From assembly GCA_030372985.1 (NCBI GenBank), contig JAUCQB010000110.1, forward strand, positions 30,277 to 94,276: 64,000 nt of DNA, given 5' to 3'. The first letter of the stretch is position 1; each line of letters opens with the position of its first letter. Below are positions 18,146-28,614 of this stretch, piece by piece. The position numbers and the translations under genes were made by a program. Source of the DNA: Phycisphaerae bacterium (GTDB taxonomy: Bacteria; Planctomycetota; Phycisphaerae; UBA1845; PWPN01). The notes below the pieces were generated by a model. It was not told where the DNA came from. It ran no database searches and worked only from the letters and a program-made list of their open reading frames with translations.

Positions 18146-19414
18146 ATGGTGATCTCGCACGTTTCGACAGGTGCGCCGCTCGGCGATTCGCAGATCCGTT
18201 CGGTTATTGAGCAGCTTCTTGTTGTGCGTCCGCTCGATGGGCGGCGGGTTCTGGCGATTATCCCCGATCATTCGCGCAGCGGGCCGACGGGCACCTTCTT
18301 CCGGCTGATTTCCGAGACGCTCGGGAAACGCGCGAAGCAGCTTGATTTTCTGATCGCTTTGGGTACGCACGCCCCGATGAGTGACGAGAAGATTGCCGGG
18401 TTGCTGCAGATGACCACCGCGGACCGGCTCGCGAAGTTCACGAAGATCGGGGTTTACAATCATCGCTGGAACGACCCGTCGGCCCTCAGGCAGGTCGGCA
18501 CGCTGAGCCGCGGCCAGGTTGAGGAACTGTCCAACGGAATGCTCAGCCTGGACGTGCCGGTGCTGCTGAACAAGATGGTCTTTGACTACGACCACCTGTT
18601 GATCTGCGGGCCGATCTTTCCGCACGAGGTGGTCGGCTTCTCCGGCGGGCACAAGTACTTGTTCCCCGGCATCGCCGCACCGCAGATCATCAACTTCACG
18701 CACTGGCTGGGGGCGCTGATCACCAACCCGGTGATCAACGGTACACGGAACACACCCGTGCGGGCGGCCATCGAGGCGGCCGCGGACATGGTGCCGATCG
18801 AACGCAGCCTGATCGGCTACGTGGTCGAAGGGCGTGATGCCCGAGGCGTGTTCGCCGGGCCGGTCCGTGAGGCGTGGCACGCGGCCACGGAGCTGTCGGA
18901 AAAGCTGCAGATCGTTTACCGCGAGAAGCCCTACCATACGGTGCTGTCGTGCGCCCCGACGATGTATGACGACATCTGGACGGCGGGCAAGTGCATGTAC
19001 AAACTCGAACCGGTGGTGGCCGACGGCGGCACGCTGATCATCCACGGGCCGCATATCGGCGAGGTCTCGTATTCGCACGGCCAGGTGCTCGACCAGGTCG
19101 GCTACCATGTTCGCGACTACTTCGTGAAGCAGTGGGACCGGTTCAAGGAGTTTCCCTGGGGGGTGCTGGCCCACAGCACGCACGTGAAAGGCGTCGGCCA
19201 ATACGAAGGCGGCAAGGAGTCGCCTCGCGTCAATGTGGTTCTTGCCACACGCATCCCGGAGCAGCGCTGCCGCCGGATCAACCTCGGCTACGTGGATCCG
19301 GATTCGATCAACCCGGCCGAGTATACAGGGCGTGAGGATGAAGGAGTGCTCCAGGTGCCCGAGGCGGGGGAAATCCTGTATCGGCTGAGGGATATGAGCA
19401 AGTTCGGAGAATAG
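18146..19414 (+). CDS. LarA-like nickel-pincer racemase/epimerase (DUF2088)
   Basis: About 422 residues of the lactate-racemase LarA family, which uses a nickel pincer nucleotide to racemise or epimerise 2-hydroxyacids. Family marks: the DHSR.G.T stretch early on, then FPHEVVGFSGGHKYLFPG, in which Lys matches the cofactor-bearing Lys184 of LarA, followed by INFTHW with the His that binds nickel. A C-terminal domain follows (HGPHIGEVSY). The start is not certain: ATG 18146 and GTG 18104 are both possible. LarB, LarC and LarE, which make the cofactor, are not nearby, so they must be encoded elsewhere or another cofactor is used. Confidence 0.8.
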   Translation: MVISHVSTGAPLGDSQIRSVIEQLLVVRPLDGRRVLAIIPDHSRSGPTGTFFRLISETLGKRAKQLDFLIALGTHAPMSDEKIAGLLQMTTADRLAKFTKIGVYNHRWNDPSALRQVGTLSRGQVEELSNGMLSLDVPVLLNKMVFDYDHLLICGPIFPHEVVGFSGGHKYLFPGIAAPQIINFTHWLGALITNPVINGTRNTPVRAAIEAAADMVPIERSLIGYVVEGRDARGVFAGPVREAWHAATELSEKLQIVYREKPYHTVLSCAPTMYDDIWTAGKCMYKLEPVVADGGTLIIHGPHIGEVSYSHGQVLDQVGYHVRDYFVKQWDRFKEFPWGVLAHSTHVKGVGQYEGGKESPRVNVVLATRIPEQRCRRINLGYVDPDSINPAEYTGREDEGVLQVPEAGEILYRLRDMSKFGE

Positions 19415-19462
19415 GGTTCCCACCTTCGCCAAGGCTGCGGCGGGCAGGCAGGGTTCAGTGAG

Positions 19463-19497
19463 GAAGGATGAAGGCGGAAGACTGAAGGATGAATGAA
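19463..19497. repeat. heptamer array, family B copy (f)
   Basis: Five units: gaaggat, gaaggcg, gaagact, gaaggat, gaatgaa. It begins 48 bases after the LarA-like stop. It shares the words gaaggcggaag and ggatga(n)t(n)aaagg with the array after the cupin gene (23446). Confidence 0.7.
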
Positions 19498-19642
19498 AGG
19501 CAGGGGATACCGTGATTTCGTCATCGCACCGCCCCCGCCATTCGTCGTTTCGTTTACCCTGACACACGGGCTTGCGACCAGGCAAGAAGATGCCTGAAAC
19601 AAACCGGCGGGAGGCGTGACTACGGTCCTGGAGGTACGCTTT

Positions 19643-19864
19643 ATGCTCGCTGCCTTTTCGAGCACCAACTGGCCGAGCGTCGATCAACTCGCAATCCTCG
19701 GGGCCTTCTCCATACCGATCGTGATCATCGTCGGCGGGCTCTGGTACAAGATCCGAAAGATGGTGTCTGAGAACGACCTCAAACGCACGATGGTCGAGCG
19801 CGGGATGTCGGTTGAAGAAATCGAGCGGGTTCTGGCCGCCCACACGCCGGATGGCAAAGGGTGA
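19643..19864 (+). CDS. small membrane protein, function unknown
   Basis: 73 residues with a single hydrophobic span (about 14-34, LAILGAFSIPIVIIVGGLWY) and a charged cytoplasmic tail carrying MVERGMSVEEIERVLAAH. A short tail of the form 'RGMSxEEIxRVL' is frequent in small planctomycete membrane proteins. GGAGG is positioned eight bases before the ATG at 19643, which decides the start. It is on its own between the LarA-like gene and the convergent cyclase gene. Confidence 0.75.
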   Translation: MLAAFSSTNWPSVDQLAILGAFSIPIVIIVGGLWYKIRKMVSENDLKRTMVERGMSVEEIERVLAAHTPDGKG

Positions 19865-20048
19865 AGCCGTTGGGTCTTTCCGGTGCGGCCTTCGCGGAAT
19901 GCTGAACCCTGATGCCTGAACCCCCAGTTACATAAGAATCCCCGCAGGCGTGCAGAGAAGCATGTCTGGATCGGGCGTTTTGTGCCGAATCACCGCTGTT
20001 TCCGGAGTTCACTGGTGGTGAGAGCCATCCGCGACGGCAAAACACGGC

Positions 20049-20113
20049 CATTCTCAATTCCACATCCACAATTCCGCGTTCCCCGGCGTTGCCGTGTGCA
20101 ACGCTGGCGGTGA
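20049..20113. repeat. heptamer array, family A copy (b), with hairpin
   Basis: The units cattctc, aattcca, catccac, aattccg, cgttccc (20049-20083) are followed by the hairpin GCGTTGC-cgtgt-GCAACGC (20086-20104) and tggcgg. The copy ends just before the stop of the cyclase-like gene at 20121. It has the same unit order as the array at 5172. Confidence 0.75.
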
Positions 20114-20120
20114 GCCCTGG

Positions 20121-21410
20121 CTACATCAGCCAGCGTTCGGGGGTGAGGCCTTCGAACATTTCGACCTCGGCCACCGAACCGTCGGCCTGCGGATCGCGGC
20201 GCGTGTTACAGAAGACCGTGATGGCCGCGTCCTGGGAAACGACAAATGCAATGGCCCCGGGCAAGGCCTTGCAGAAGTGGTAGGCCGAGCGGTGGCGCAT
20301 GCCGAAGTCCAGGAGGGGCTTGGGTACCGGGATGCCGACGGGATCGGGATGCCAACCGAAGTGGATGACCTCATCGGTTGTCGGCGGCGAGCTCAAGGTG
20401 ATCTCCGCGCCGAAACCGATGACCTGCAACTCGCGATTCAGCACCACCGCCCCGTCGACGGAACTGAGTGCGGCCAGCAGGTTCTGCGCCCGGACCAGGC
20501 CTCGCTGAAGACAGTGGGCGTCATCCAGGGCGGTCGTTTCGATTTCTTTGCCCGCGTACAAGTAATGGGACAGTTTCGGCTCGACGGTCATGCGGGCCTT
20601 GAGCGTATCGACCAGCACGTCCGAGTCGAGCCGGTACTTGATTCGCAGCGGCAGACCGGCGACGGACAGACCGGGCGCTATCAGGAAAGTCCCCCCGCGG
20701 TGAGCCTCGCAGACCTCGCTGAGAATACTTTGCCAGACCTGGCCAAGCAGTGCCGCAGAGATCGTCTGATCGCCCAGCCGTCCTTCGGAGGTTGCCTCGC
20801 GGTACCAGTGGCGTACATACTTGATCCGGTGCACCGGAAACGGACAGCGGATGCGCCCGTGTCGCAATTCGATGGGAAAGCCGAGCGTTTGTACGAGCAC
20901 TGACCCCGGCCCCAGGACCGAGACCGTCCATTCATAGTGTTTGACGAACAGCCCGAGCAGGTCCTCCCAGCGGGGACGCTTGGGGGCATGCTCCGAAGGC
21001 GACAGCGTCGGGTCACGGATGCCCAGGATATCGAGTTGATCGGAATCGGCGGAACGAGGCACGACGACGATGGCGCGGTGGGCCGAGTCAACCGTCGGTG
21101 CGATTTTGACCAGTTCGGTCGTGTTGTAGGCCAAGGGGGCGTCAAACCGCACCGACAGTTGCCTGGGCGAATCAGACAAGAAGGCCCGAAACCGCACGGG
21201 GCGACGTTCCTCGGTGCGCAGGCTGGCCTGGAAAGCCGGGTTGACGAGGGCGGCCAATTGAGCCTTCGAGCGGGGATGGAATACATCCGCCGACATTTCC
21301 TGCGCGGCGTTGTATTCCGCCCAATGCCAGAGCACATCGACGAGGTGCTCGGGATAGGCTGATCCGTCGGGCGGGAACTGGTACCGGAACTCGTGATATG
21401 CCCGTGCCAT
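20121..21410 (-). CDS. probable diadenylate cyclase (DACNV sensor plus DisA_N domain)
   Basis: 429 residues. The C-terminal third is a DisA_N (DAC) domain: SVDGAVVLNREL with the metal-binding DGA at 319-321, then FGMRHRSAYH with the ATP-binding RHR at 372-374, and FVVSQDAAITVF, the usual closing strand. These are the residues needed to make c-di-AMP from ATP. The first 300 residues, with QASLRTEERRPVRFRAFLSD near 65-84, resemble the probable sensor domain called DACNV. It is therefore a candidate signal-regulated c-di-AMP synthase, cytoplasmic. No c-di-AMP phosphodiesterase or receptor is nearby. The active-site residues look intact, but activity is inferred. Confidence 0.7.
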   Translation of the reverse strand: MARAYHEFRYQFPPDGSAYPEHLVDVLWHWAEYNAAQEMSADVFHPRSKAQLAALVNPAFQASLRTEERRPVRFRAFLSDSPRQLSVRFDAPLAYNTTELVKIAPTVDSAHRAIVVVPRSADSDQLDILGIRDPTLSPSEHAPKRPRWEDLLGLFVKHYEWTVSVLGPGSVLVQTLGFPIELRHGRIRCPFPVHRIKYVRHWYREATSEGRLGDQTISAALLGQVWQSILSEVCEAHRGGTFLIAPGLSVAGLPLRIKYRLDSDVLVDTLKARMTVEPKLSHYLYAGKEIETTALDDAHCLQRGLVRAQNLLAALSSVDGAVVLNRELQVIGFGAEITLSSPPTTDEVIHFGWHPDPVGIPVPKPLLDFGMRHRSAYHFCKALPGAIAFVVSQDAAITVFCNTRRDPQADGSVAEVEMFEGLTPERWLM

Positions 21411-21553
21411 TCGGGTGGCTCCGTTCTACTTGCTTCAAACAAAGAGAGGGACAGTCTTCGTTTCGCCGAATCGAACGGCCCATGCCGGACTCACAGACTC
21501 TTGCGAACAGCCCATCTCGGTACGAGATGGTGACCATCCCGAACACGTTTTCA

Positions 21554-22495
21554 TTAAGCCGACCATGCGTCGACGCACTGCGCAACGCCCTCCTCCAGGC
21601 CGGTAAAGGGTTCGGTGTATCCGGCGTCGCGCAGGTCGGACAGATCTGCTTCGGTGAAGCTCTGGTACTTGCCCTGCAACTCTTTTGGAAAGGGGATGTA
21701 TTCGATGGTGCCGCCGCCTCTGAGGCTGATGAGGATCCGTGCGATGTCGTTAAAGCTGCGGCTGCGGCCGGTACCGACGTTGACGATCGCTTTGCGGACC
21801 GGGGCCTCGGCGAAGAACAGATTGACCTTGACCACGTCGCCGACAAACACGAAATCGCGTCGCTGCTCGCCGTTGCCAAAACCGGCGGTTCCTTCAAACA
21901 AACGGGCCTTGCCGGTCTGACAGAGCTGACGGTGAAGCTGGTACACCATGGAGGCCATGCGGCCCTTGTGGGCCTCGTTGGGGCCGTAGACGTTGAAGTA
22001 CCGCAGGCCCACGACCGTGCTGTCGGCGGCGGGAAGCAGGTGGCGAACATGCTGGTCGAAGGCCAGCTTGGAGTAACCGTAGATGTTCAGCGGCCGCTCG
22101 TTGAGGGGGTCGATCCGGGTTTCCGAACTGGCCCCGTAGGTGGCCGCACTGGAGGCATAGACAAACGACACACGGCAGGTCAGGGCGAACTGGAGCAGGG
22201 CCTTGGAAAACGCAAAGTTGTTGTCCATCATGTAGCGGCCGTCGGTCTCCATGGTATCGGTGCAGGCGCCCTGATGGAAGATGGCCCTGACCGAGGCCGC
22301 GAACGTGCCGGCGTCGAGCTGCCTGCGAAGCTCGCTGCGGTCCAGGTAGTCGGCGATTCGACAGTCGGCCAGGTTGGCGAAGCGCGAGCACTGGGTCAGA
22401 TCGTCAACCACGATGATGTCAGTGATCCCCCGGTCGTTGAGGGCCCGCACGATGTGGCTGCCGATGAAACCCGCTCCGCCGGTGACCAAGTACAT
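21554..22495 (-). CDS. hldD: ADP-L-glycero-D-manno-heptose 6-epimerase
   Basis: 313 residues, an extended SDR with NAD(P)-binding GGAGFIGSH at the start. It shows the HldD hallmarks GACTDTMETDGRYMMDNN, YASSAATYG, the YGYSK catalytic tyrosine/lysine pair, and FNVYGPNEAHKGRMASM. It makes ADP-L-glycero-beta-D-manno-heptose for the inner core of LPS, so the organism likely has an LPS-bearing outer membrane. A GGAG lies upstream of ATG 22495. The other heptose genes (hldE, gmhB, waaC) are not in the window. Confidence 0.95.
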   Translation of the reverse strand: MYLVTGGAGFIGSHIVRALNDRGITDIIVVDDLTQCSRFANLADCRIADYLDRSELRRQLDAGTFAASVRAIFHQGACTDTMETDGRYMMDNNFAFSKALLQFALTCRVSFVYASSAATYGASSETRIDPLNERPLNIYGYSKLAFDQHVRHLLPAADSTVVGLRYFNVYGPNEAHKGRMASMVYQLHRQLCQTGKARLFEGTAGFGNGEQRRDFVFVGDVVKVNLFFAEAPVRKAIVNVGTGRSRSFNDIARILISLRGGGTIEYIPFPKELQGKYQSFTEADLSDLRDAGYTEPFTGLEEGVAQCVDAWSA

Positions 22496-23047
22496 GTTAC
22501 CATCGCTCCCAAGCGTTCATAAGATCAATCAGCGTCAACTTATCGGTGACCGGGGCAAGATGCAAGAACACCGATGCCCTGATACGACCGCGATCCGCTG
22601 AACGCCTATAAACCCCCAGCGTTGCATACGGCGACCCTGGGGAATGAAGAATGGCGAATGCACAACTGAGAACGGAGCTGGGTCTGTCGCGAGCGGCGAC
22701 GTGCAATGGCGGTGGTGTTTCGGTTCAAGCCAGGAAACCCGAGGAGAAGGCCGTCTCCAGGGCTCCACCCGAGTATCCCTGGTCGGCTCTCGTGCAACCG
22801 GAGGATGAACTCGCGTCGTATATACCAGCCTCAAAACCCCAATGCCGAACGGGTATACGTTGCAGCGATCATAGCTGAGGTTTGGACGCCAACAAAGGGT
22901 CGCAGTTAAATCGAGGGTGATTCGTACCGCCGTGTGTGATATGATGCCTCCCGCCGAGGTCAGGATTCTGAAACGGCGAAGTGCATCCGCTGGGCTATTG
23001 CCCAATGTCCCTACAGGACACAGACACAGCGAAGGGAGAATTGAGTC
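22496..23047. other. intergenic region
   Basis: There is no secure gene between hldD and the cupin gene. It holds the family A repeat (c) at 22613-22674. Open frames on both strands here look like chance. Confidence 0.45.
22613..22674. repeat. heptamer array, family A copy (c), inverted
   Basis: Read on the minus strand: cgttctc, agttgtg, cattcgc, cattctt, cattccc (22674-22640), then ccagggtcgccgtatGCAACGCtggggg. The order of units and the GCAACGC end match copies (a) and (b). Unlike those it is not next to a stop codon. Confidence 0.7.
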
Positions 23048-23422
23048 GTGGCAGGTGACAGCATCAAGATTCAGCAGATCAAGGCCCACCGGCAGGAGCC
23101 GGTGAACATGCCGGGAGCCAAGGGGGCCCGCATCCGCATCCTGATCGGCCAGGAGGATGGGGCGTGCAAGTTCTGCATGCGACATTTTGAGGTCGAGCCG
23201 GGCGGCTGCACCCCCCATCACGAGCACCCTTACGAGCATGAGATCCTGGTGCTCAAGGGCAGCGGTACGGCCAAGACGCCCGCGGGCGACCGGCCGTTCA
23301 AGCAGGGTGACGTGATCTTCGTGCCGCCGAACATCGAGCATGGTTTCTGCAACACGGGCAGCGAGCCGGTGGAGTTTATCTGCCTGATTCCGGCGCAGCA
23401 GAACTGTACGTGTCCGAAATAG
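23048..23422 (+). CDS. cupin-domain protein
   Basis: 124 residues forming one small cupin barrel. Metal-binding residues are in place: HHEHPYEHE in the first cupin motif and PPNIEHGF in the second. Family members are metal-dependent oxygenases, isomerases or sugar-binding proteins; nothing here narrows the function. The Cys-rich end (CTCPK) is odd. GTG at 23048 is the start, with GAAGGGAGA upstream. It stands between hldD (opposite strand) and ligA. Confidence 0.85.
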   Translation: MAGDSIKIQQIKAHRQEPVNMPGAKGARIRILIGQEDGACKFCMRHFEVEPGGCTPHHEHPYEHEILVLKGSGTAKTPAGDRPFKQGDVIFVPPNIEHGFCNTGSEPVEFICLIPAQQNCTCPK

Positions 23423-23445
23423 CGAGCCCCGGGGTACGATGGAAA

Positions 23446-25619
<2,174 letters not shown>

Positions 25620-25642
25620 AGTGGCATCCATGCAGCCTCACC

Positions 25643-25655
25643 TATAGAATATAAA
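25643..25655 (-). promoter_or_regulatory. possible extra half-site for the toxin-antitoxin operator
   Basis: TATAGAATATAAA resembles TATAGAATGTAAA, the reverse complement of the left half of the operator palindrome at 25688. It may be a second binding position for the antitoxin. Confidence 0.35.
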
Positions 25656-25687
25656 CCAATGCATAAAAAGAATTTATAGACAATGAT

Positions 25688-25724
25688 TTACATTCTATAA
25701 TACGAATCGTATAATTGAATGTAA
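25688..25724. promoter_or_regulatory. operator palindrome and -10 of the toxin-antitoxin operon
   Basis: TTACATTCtATAATACGA and TCGTATAATtGAATGTAA are near-perfect inverted repeats (two mismatches) around position 25706. The sequence contains TATAAT on both arms, so a bound repressor would cover the promoter. It lies 18 bases before the antitoxin GTG, in an AT-rich island within GC-rich DNA. It fits autorepression by the ribbon-helix-helix antitoxin. Confidence 0.7.
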
Positions 25725-25742
25725 GACAAGAGGTTTTGCACG

Positions 25743-25991
25743 GTGATCACGAAATCGTTTCGCATCGATGAGCAGACGGCACGGGAGGTAGAAGACTTCG
25801 CCGGAGGTCTGAATTTCTCGCAGGTCGTGAACCAAGCCCTCGCCGCGTGGCTGCAGGAACGCCGCCGGCAGCACAGGGACGAACTGGTCCGACAGTCCTG
25901 TCGGGCCCGCAGCGAAGCGGAACTCGCTGAATTCGGTGAGATCGCAGCGCGGGCGGGCCGGTCAGCTCTTAATCTCATGAAGGACGAGTGA
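25743..25991 (+). CDS. ribbon-helix-helix antitoxin
   Basis: 82 residues. The N-terminus (KSFRIDEQTAREVEDFAGGL, then NFSQVVNQALAAWLQERRR) fits a ribbon-helix-helix DNA-binding fold, and the C-terminal half would bind the toxin. It is followed by the toxin gene with one base between, as in MazE/MazF-type modules. The start is GTG at 25743 with AAGAGG upstream. The palindrome spanning the promoter suggests that the antitoxin, alone or with toxin, represses its own operon. Confidence 0.75.
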   Translation: MITKSFRIDEQTAREVEDFAGGLNFSQVVNQALAAWLQERRRQHRDELVRQSCRARSEAELAEFGEIAARAGRSALNLMKDE

Positions 25992-25992
25992 C

Positions 25993-26331
25993 ATGGCCAT
26001 GATCTGCCGGGGAGATGTCTTCGAGTGGCCCGACGTTCCCGAAGATCATCCCACGGGCAGCAAGCGCCGCAAATGGGTGGTAGTCTCTCGCGAATCATTC
26101 AACGAAAACAGTCGCCACATCCTGGCCTGCCCCCTCACAAGGTACCCCCCTCAGCCAATAGATATCAGCGTTTCGAAGACACCGCACAACAGGCTCGACC
26201 ACGATAGCTCGCTGGTCGTCTGCATGATCACCCCGATCAGGAAAACGACCATGGGACCCGTCATCGCCCATGTCGACCACAGTGCACTTCAGCCCCTGAT
26301 CGATCGCCTGGACATGATCGTGGGCGATTGA
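25993..26331 (+). CDS. MazF/PemK-family toxin (mRNA interferase)
   Basis: 112 residues of the PemK/MazF fold: CRGDVFEWP at the start, then RKWVVVSRESFNENSRHILACPLT, and PIRKTTMGPVIAHVD near the middle, where family members carry the RNA-cleaving Arg/Thr residues. It would cleave mRNA and be held inactive by the preceding RHH protein. The usual 'RPVVVVS' reads KWVVVS here. ATG at 25993 follows the antitoxin stop by one base; ATG 25999 is also possible. It stands alone with its antitoxin. Confidence 0.75.
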   Translation: MAMICRGDVFEWPDVPEDHPTGSKRRKWVVVSRESFNENSRHILACPLTRYPPQPIDISVSKTPHNRLDHDSSLVVCMITPIRKTTMGPVIAHVDHSALQPLIDRLDMIVGD

Positions 26332-26638
26332 AGAGGGGCGGGTCCTTCCTCCATGCGGCGGCGCTGATTCTGATGGGTCTGACCATACGGCCGGTTCTCC
26401 GCAGATGGCCGACCCGGTCTCGTCGGCACACACCCTGCCTGAATAACGAACCACCGGCACCGGCCACCGAAGCACCTGGAATACCCTATCAATCGTTCCC
26501 GGCGAGGCAAGGACCGCGTTCGTGTCTTTCGCAGTTGAACGCCACACGTTCTGGACAAGGCAAGCCCGATCACGACAATTGAACCGGCGGGCGAGGCGTT
26601 GCCCTTAAGAAGGGTCTGATGAGACACGCGAGGTTCAC
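26332..26638. other. intergenic region
   Basis: There is nothing recognisable in these 307 bases between the toxin gene and the NlpC/P60 lipoprotein. Open frames are not convincing and no clear promoter is visible. Confidence 0.45.
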
Positions 26639-28453
26639 GTGAAGCAAGCAAGGCAACTGGTCGCAGTGGGGTTGGGGCTGTCTCTGATGGGCATGGGCTG
26701 CGCTGGGCAGACCGATAGGGGAATCGAGAAGGCGGTCGACCAGGCCATCCGCGAGTTTCAGCCCGGTTGGCAGCCGCAGCGGGGCGAAATCGGCAGGCTG
26801 GTGGTTTTTGTCGTCCCGATGACCCGACAGGCCGGTCGCCCGGACGACGCCGACCGCCTCACCCTGCTGACCGCCGGGTACTTCTACCACATGGTGCGGG
26901 GGGGCAGCGGGATTCCGGCGATGTACCGCAGCGACGCGGACCTGCTGCCGTCGCCCGACACCCTGGACCGCGCCGACCTGGCCCGGACTGCCTCGGCCGC
27001 CAAGTGCGACCTGTGCATCATCCTCGACCCTCCTGAGAAAACGGGGTCAGAAGCCATTTTCAGACCGACCGTTCGGGCTGCCTCATCGGAGCCTTTGTCA
27101 CAACCATTTGCCGAGACCGTAGCGAACTCGCTCGCCTTTGCGGTTGGCCCCGTGGACATCATCGACGAGCTGCACGCGCCTGCGATCAGAATACAGATGC
27201 CGGCTGCGGCGCTCGCCCAGCATGGTTTCGCCGCGCCGCCCCACCGCCTCATGGCCGAGCGGCTGTACCGGGCCATCGCGGCTTTCGCGGCCGGGCGGCG
27301 CGAGGTGCTGGCCGCCTCGCGTTCGACCCGCTGGCCGCAGAGCGCCCCCTCGGCCGTTGATCTGGGTGCCGTGCGACCGATGCGTCCCGAGGCCGAGAGG
27401 ATCATGACCATCGTCCGGACAATCCGGCCGTCGAGAGATCTGCCCCTCGATCAGGCCGCGTGGTTTTGTGATATGTTTCGCCGGACGAGTCTGACGGACG
27501 CGACCACGATCTATTTCAATCCGCAGGTCAGCATCGAGGAAGGTGGTGTCGTGCTGGGCGGAGCCACAACGGCACCGGCCCTGGCCCGCACACTGGAAAG
27601 AGCACTCAAGAGGGCCGGCGTTGAACGCATCCGTAACGAGATGTGCTGCCTGCCGGAGGACGGCCGGCTCGACGGCCAACGGTTTGCCGCGGTGACGGTC
27701 TCGACGGTGCGGACCTACAACAGGCCGTCGGATCTCGGCAATGTTCAGACCCAACTGCTCTACGGTGAACTTCTCTGGCTGCTCGACCACTGTGACGGCT
27801 GGTACCTTGTCCACGCGAGCGACGGCTATTGGGGCTGGGTTCGTCAGGAGGCGGTTCACGTCATCGACCGATCGCAATTCGAGTCTTCGCTCAACTCGAT
27901 GCAGGCGGCGGTGCTGAGGGCCATCGAAGTCAACGGAACGCGAGTCCCGGCCGGAGCTCGCCTGCCGCTGGTCGGGCAGACGCCCTGGAACACATCCATC
28001 CGGACCCCCTTCGGGGAAGCGGTGGTCGTCCCGCGCGGGTCGGTCCGCGTGATCGATGATTTCGCGACGACGCGACCACGGATCCTGCCTGCGCTGGAGA
28101 TGCTGTATGTTCCGTATGTCTTCGGGGCACGGTCGCCTCTGGGGCTCGATTGCAGCGGCATGGTCAACAATCTCTTTGACCGCAGCGGCCTGCCGATCGC
28201 CCGCGACGCGACGCAGCAGTTTCTCAGTGGAAAACTGGTGGCCACGCGCTGGCACCGGGACACCATCCGGCCGGGGGACCGGCTCTACTTCCTCGACAAC
28301 TACGGCAAGATTTTCCACACCGGCATCGCCATCACCCCCACACATTTCATTCATTCGTCCCCGCCGGCCGTGCAGATCAGCAGCCTCCGCAAGGGCGACC
28401 GGCTGTACGGTGGCAGGTGGGACGAGTGCTTTGCGGGGGCCAAGAGACCGTGA
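26639..28453 (+). CDS. NlpC/P60-family lipoprotein peptidase
   Basis: 604 residues; start GTG at 26639. A lipobox ends LMGMGC (Cys at about 21). The first part (about 50-270) resembles a degenerate amidase_3 fold (TLLTAGYFYHM, later YRSDADLLPSPDTLDRADLA) that lacks obvious zinc ligands. Around 350-430 is an SH3-like stretch (LLDHCDGWYLVHASDGYWGW). The C-terminus (about 490-604) is an NlpC/P60 cysteine peptidase with Cys505 (LDCSGM) and His560 (IFHTGIAI). It probably cuts peptidoglycan stem peptides at the outer membrane. A heptamer array begins ten bases after the stop. Confidence 0.82.
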   Translation: MKQARQLVAVGLGLSLMGMGCAGQTDRGIEKAVDQAIREFQPGWQPQRGEIGRLVVFVVPMTRQAGRPDDADRLTLLTAGYFYHMVRGGSGIPAMYRSDADLLPSPDTLDRADLARTASAAKCDLCIILDPPEKTGSEAIFRPTVRAASSEPLSQPFAETVANSLAFAVGPVDIIDELHAPAIRIQMPAAALAQHGFAAPPHRLMAERLYRAIAAFAAGRREVLAASRSTRWPQSAPSAVDLGAVRPMRPEAERIMTIVRTIRPSRDLPLDQAAWFCDMFRRTSLTDATTIYFNPQVSIEEGGVVLGGATTAPALARTLERALKRAGVERIRNEMCCLPEDGRLDGQRFAAVTVSTVRTYNRPSDLGNVQTQLLYGELLWLLDHCDGWYLVHASDGYWGWVRQEAVHVIDRSQFESSLNSMQAAVLRAIEVNGTRVPAGARLPLVGQTPWNTSIRTPFGEAVVVPRGSVRVIDDFATTRPRILPALEMLYVPYVFGARSPLGLDCSGMVNNLFDRSGLPIARDATQQFLSGKLVATRWHRDTIRPGDRLYFLDNYGKIFHTGIAITPTHFIHSSPPAVQISSLRKGDRLYGGRWDECFAGAKRP

Positions 28454-28462
28454 GGGAGGGTC

Positions 28463-28497
28463 AGCTATTAGCTGTTAGCTTTTAGCTTTTAGCTTTT
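28463..28497. repeat. heptamer array, family C copy (h)
   Basis: Units agctatt, agctgtt, agctttt, agctttt, agctttt, beginning ten bases past the NlpC/P60 stop. It has the same 'agctnnt' words as the array after the NifS-like gene (31633). Confidence 0.8.
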
Positions 28498-28614
28498 AAA
28501 AAGAGTTTATGACAGTCAGGTGGAGTTTGCTGAGCTTGGGTTCTCGATTGTCCTTCGAGCCGCCCCGGACATCGGCCGCCGCAGGCAAGGGGGAATCGCT
28601 CCGAGCTCACGCGG

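Noticed and set aside
18137..19843. 568-codon minus-strand open frame
   Set aside because: It is antisense to the LarA-like gene and runs across the small membrane protein. Its composition (Arg/His/Val rich) is typical of a shadow frame.
25743..26331. Phage-defence island
   Set aside because: Only a toxin-antitoxin pair is present; no nuclease, helicase, CBASS or retron component is adjacent. The DisA_N protein is not accompanied by an effector.
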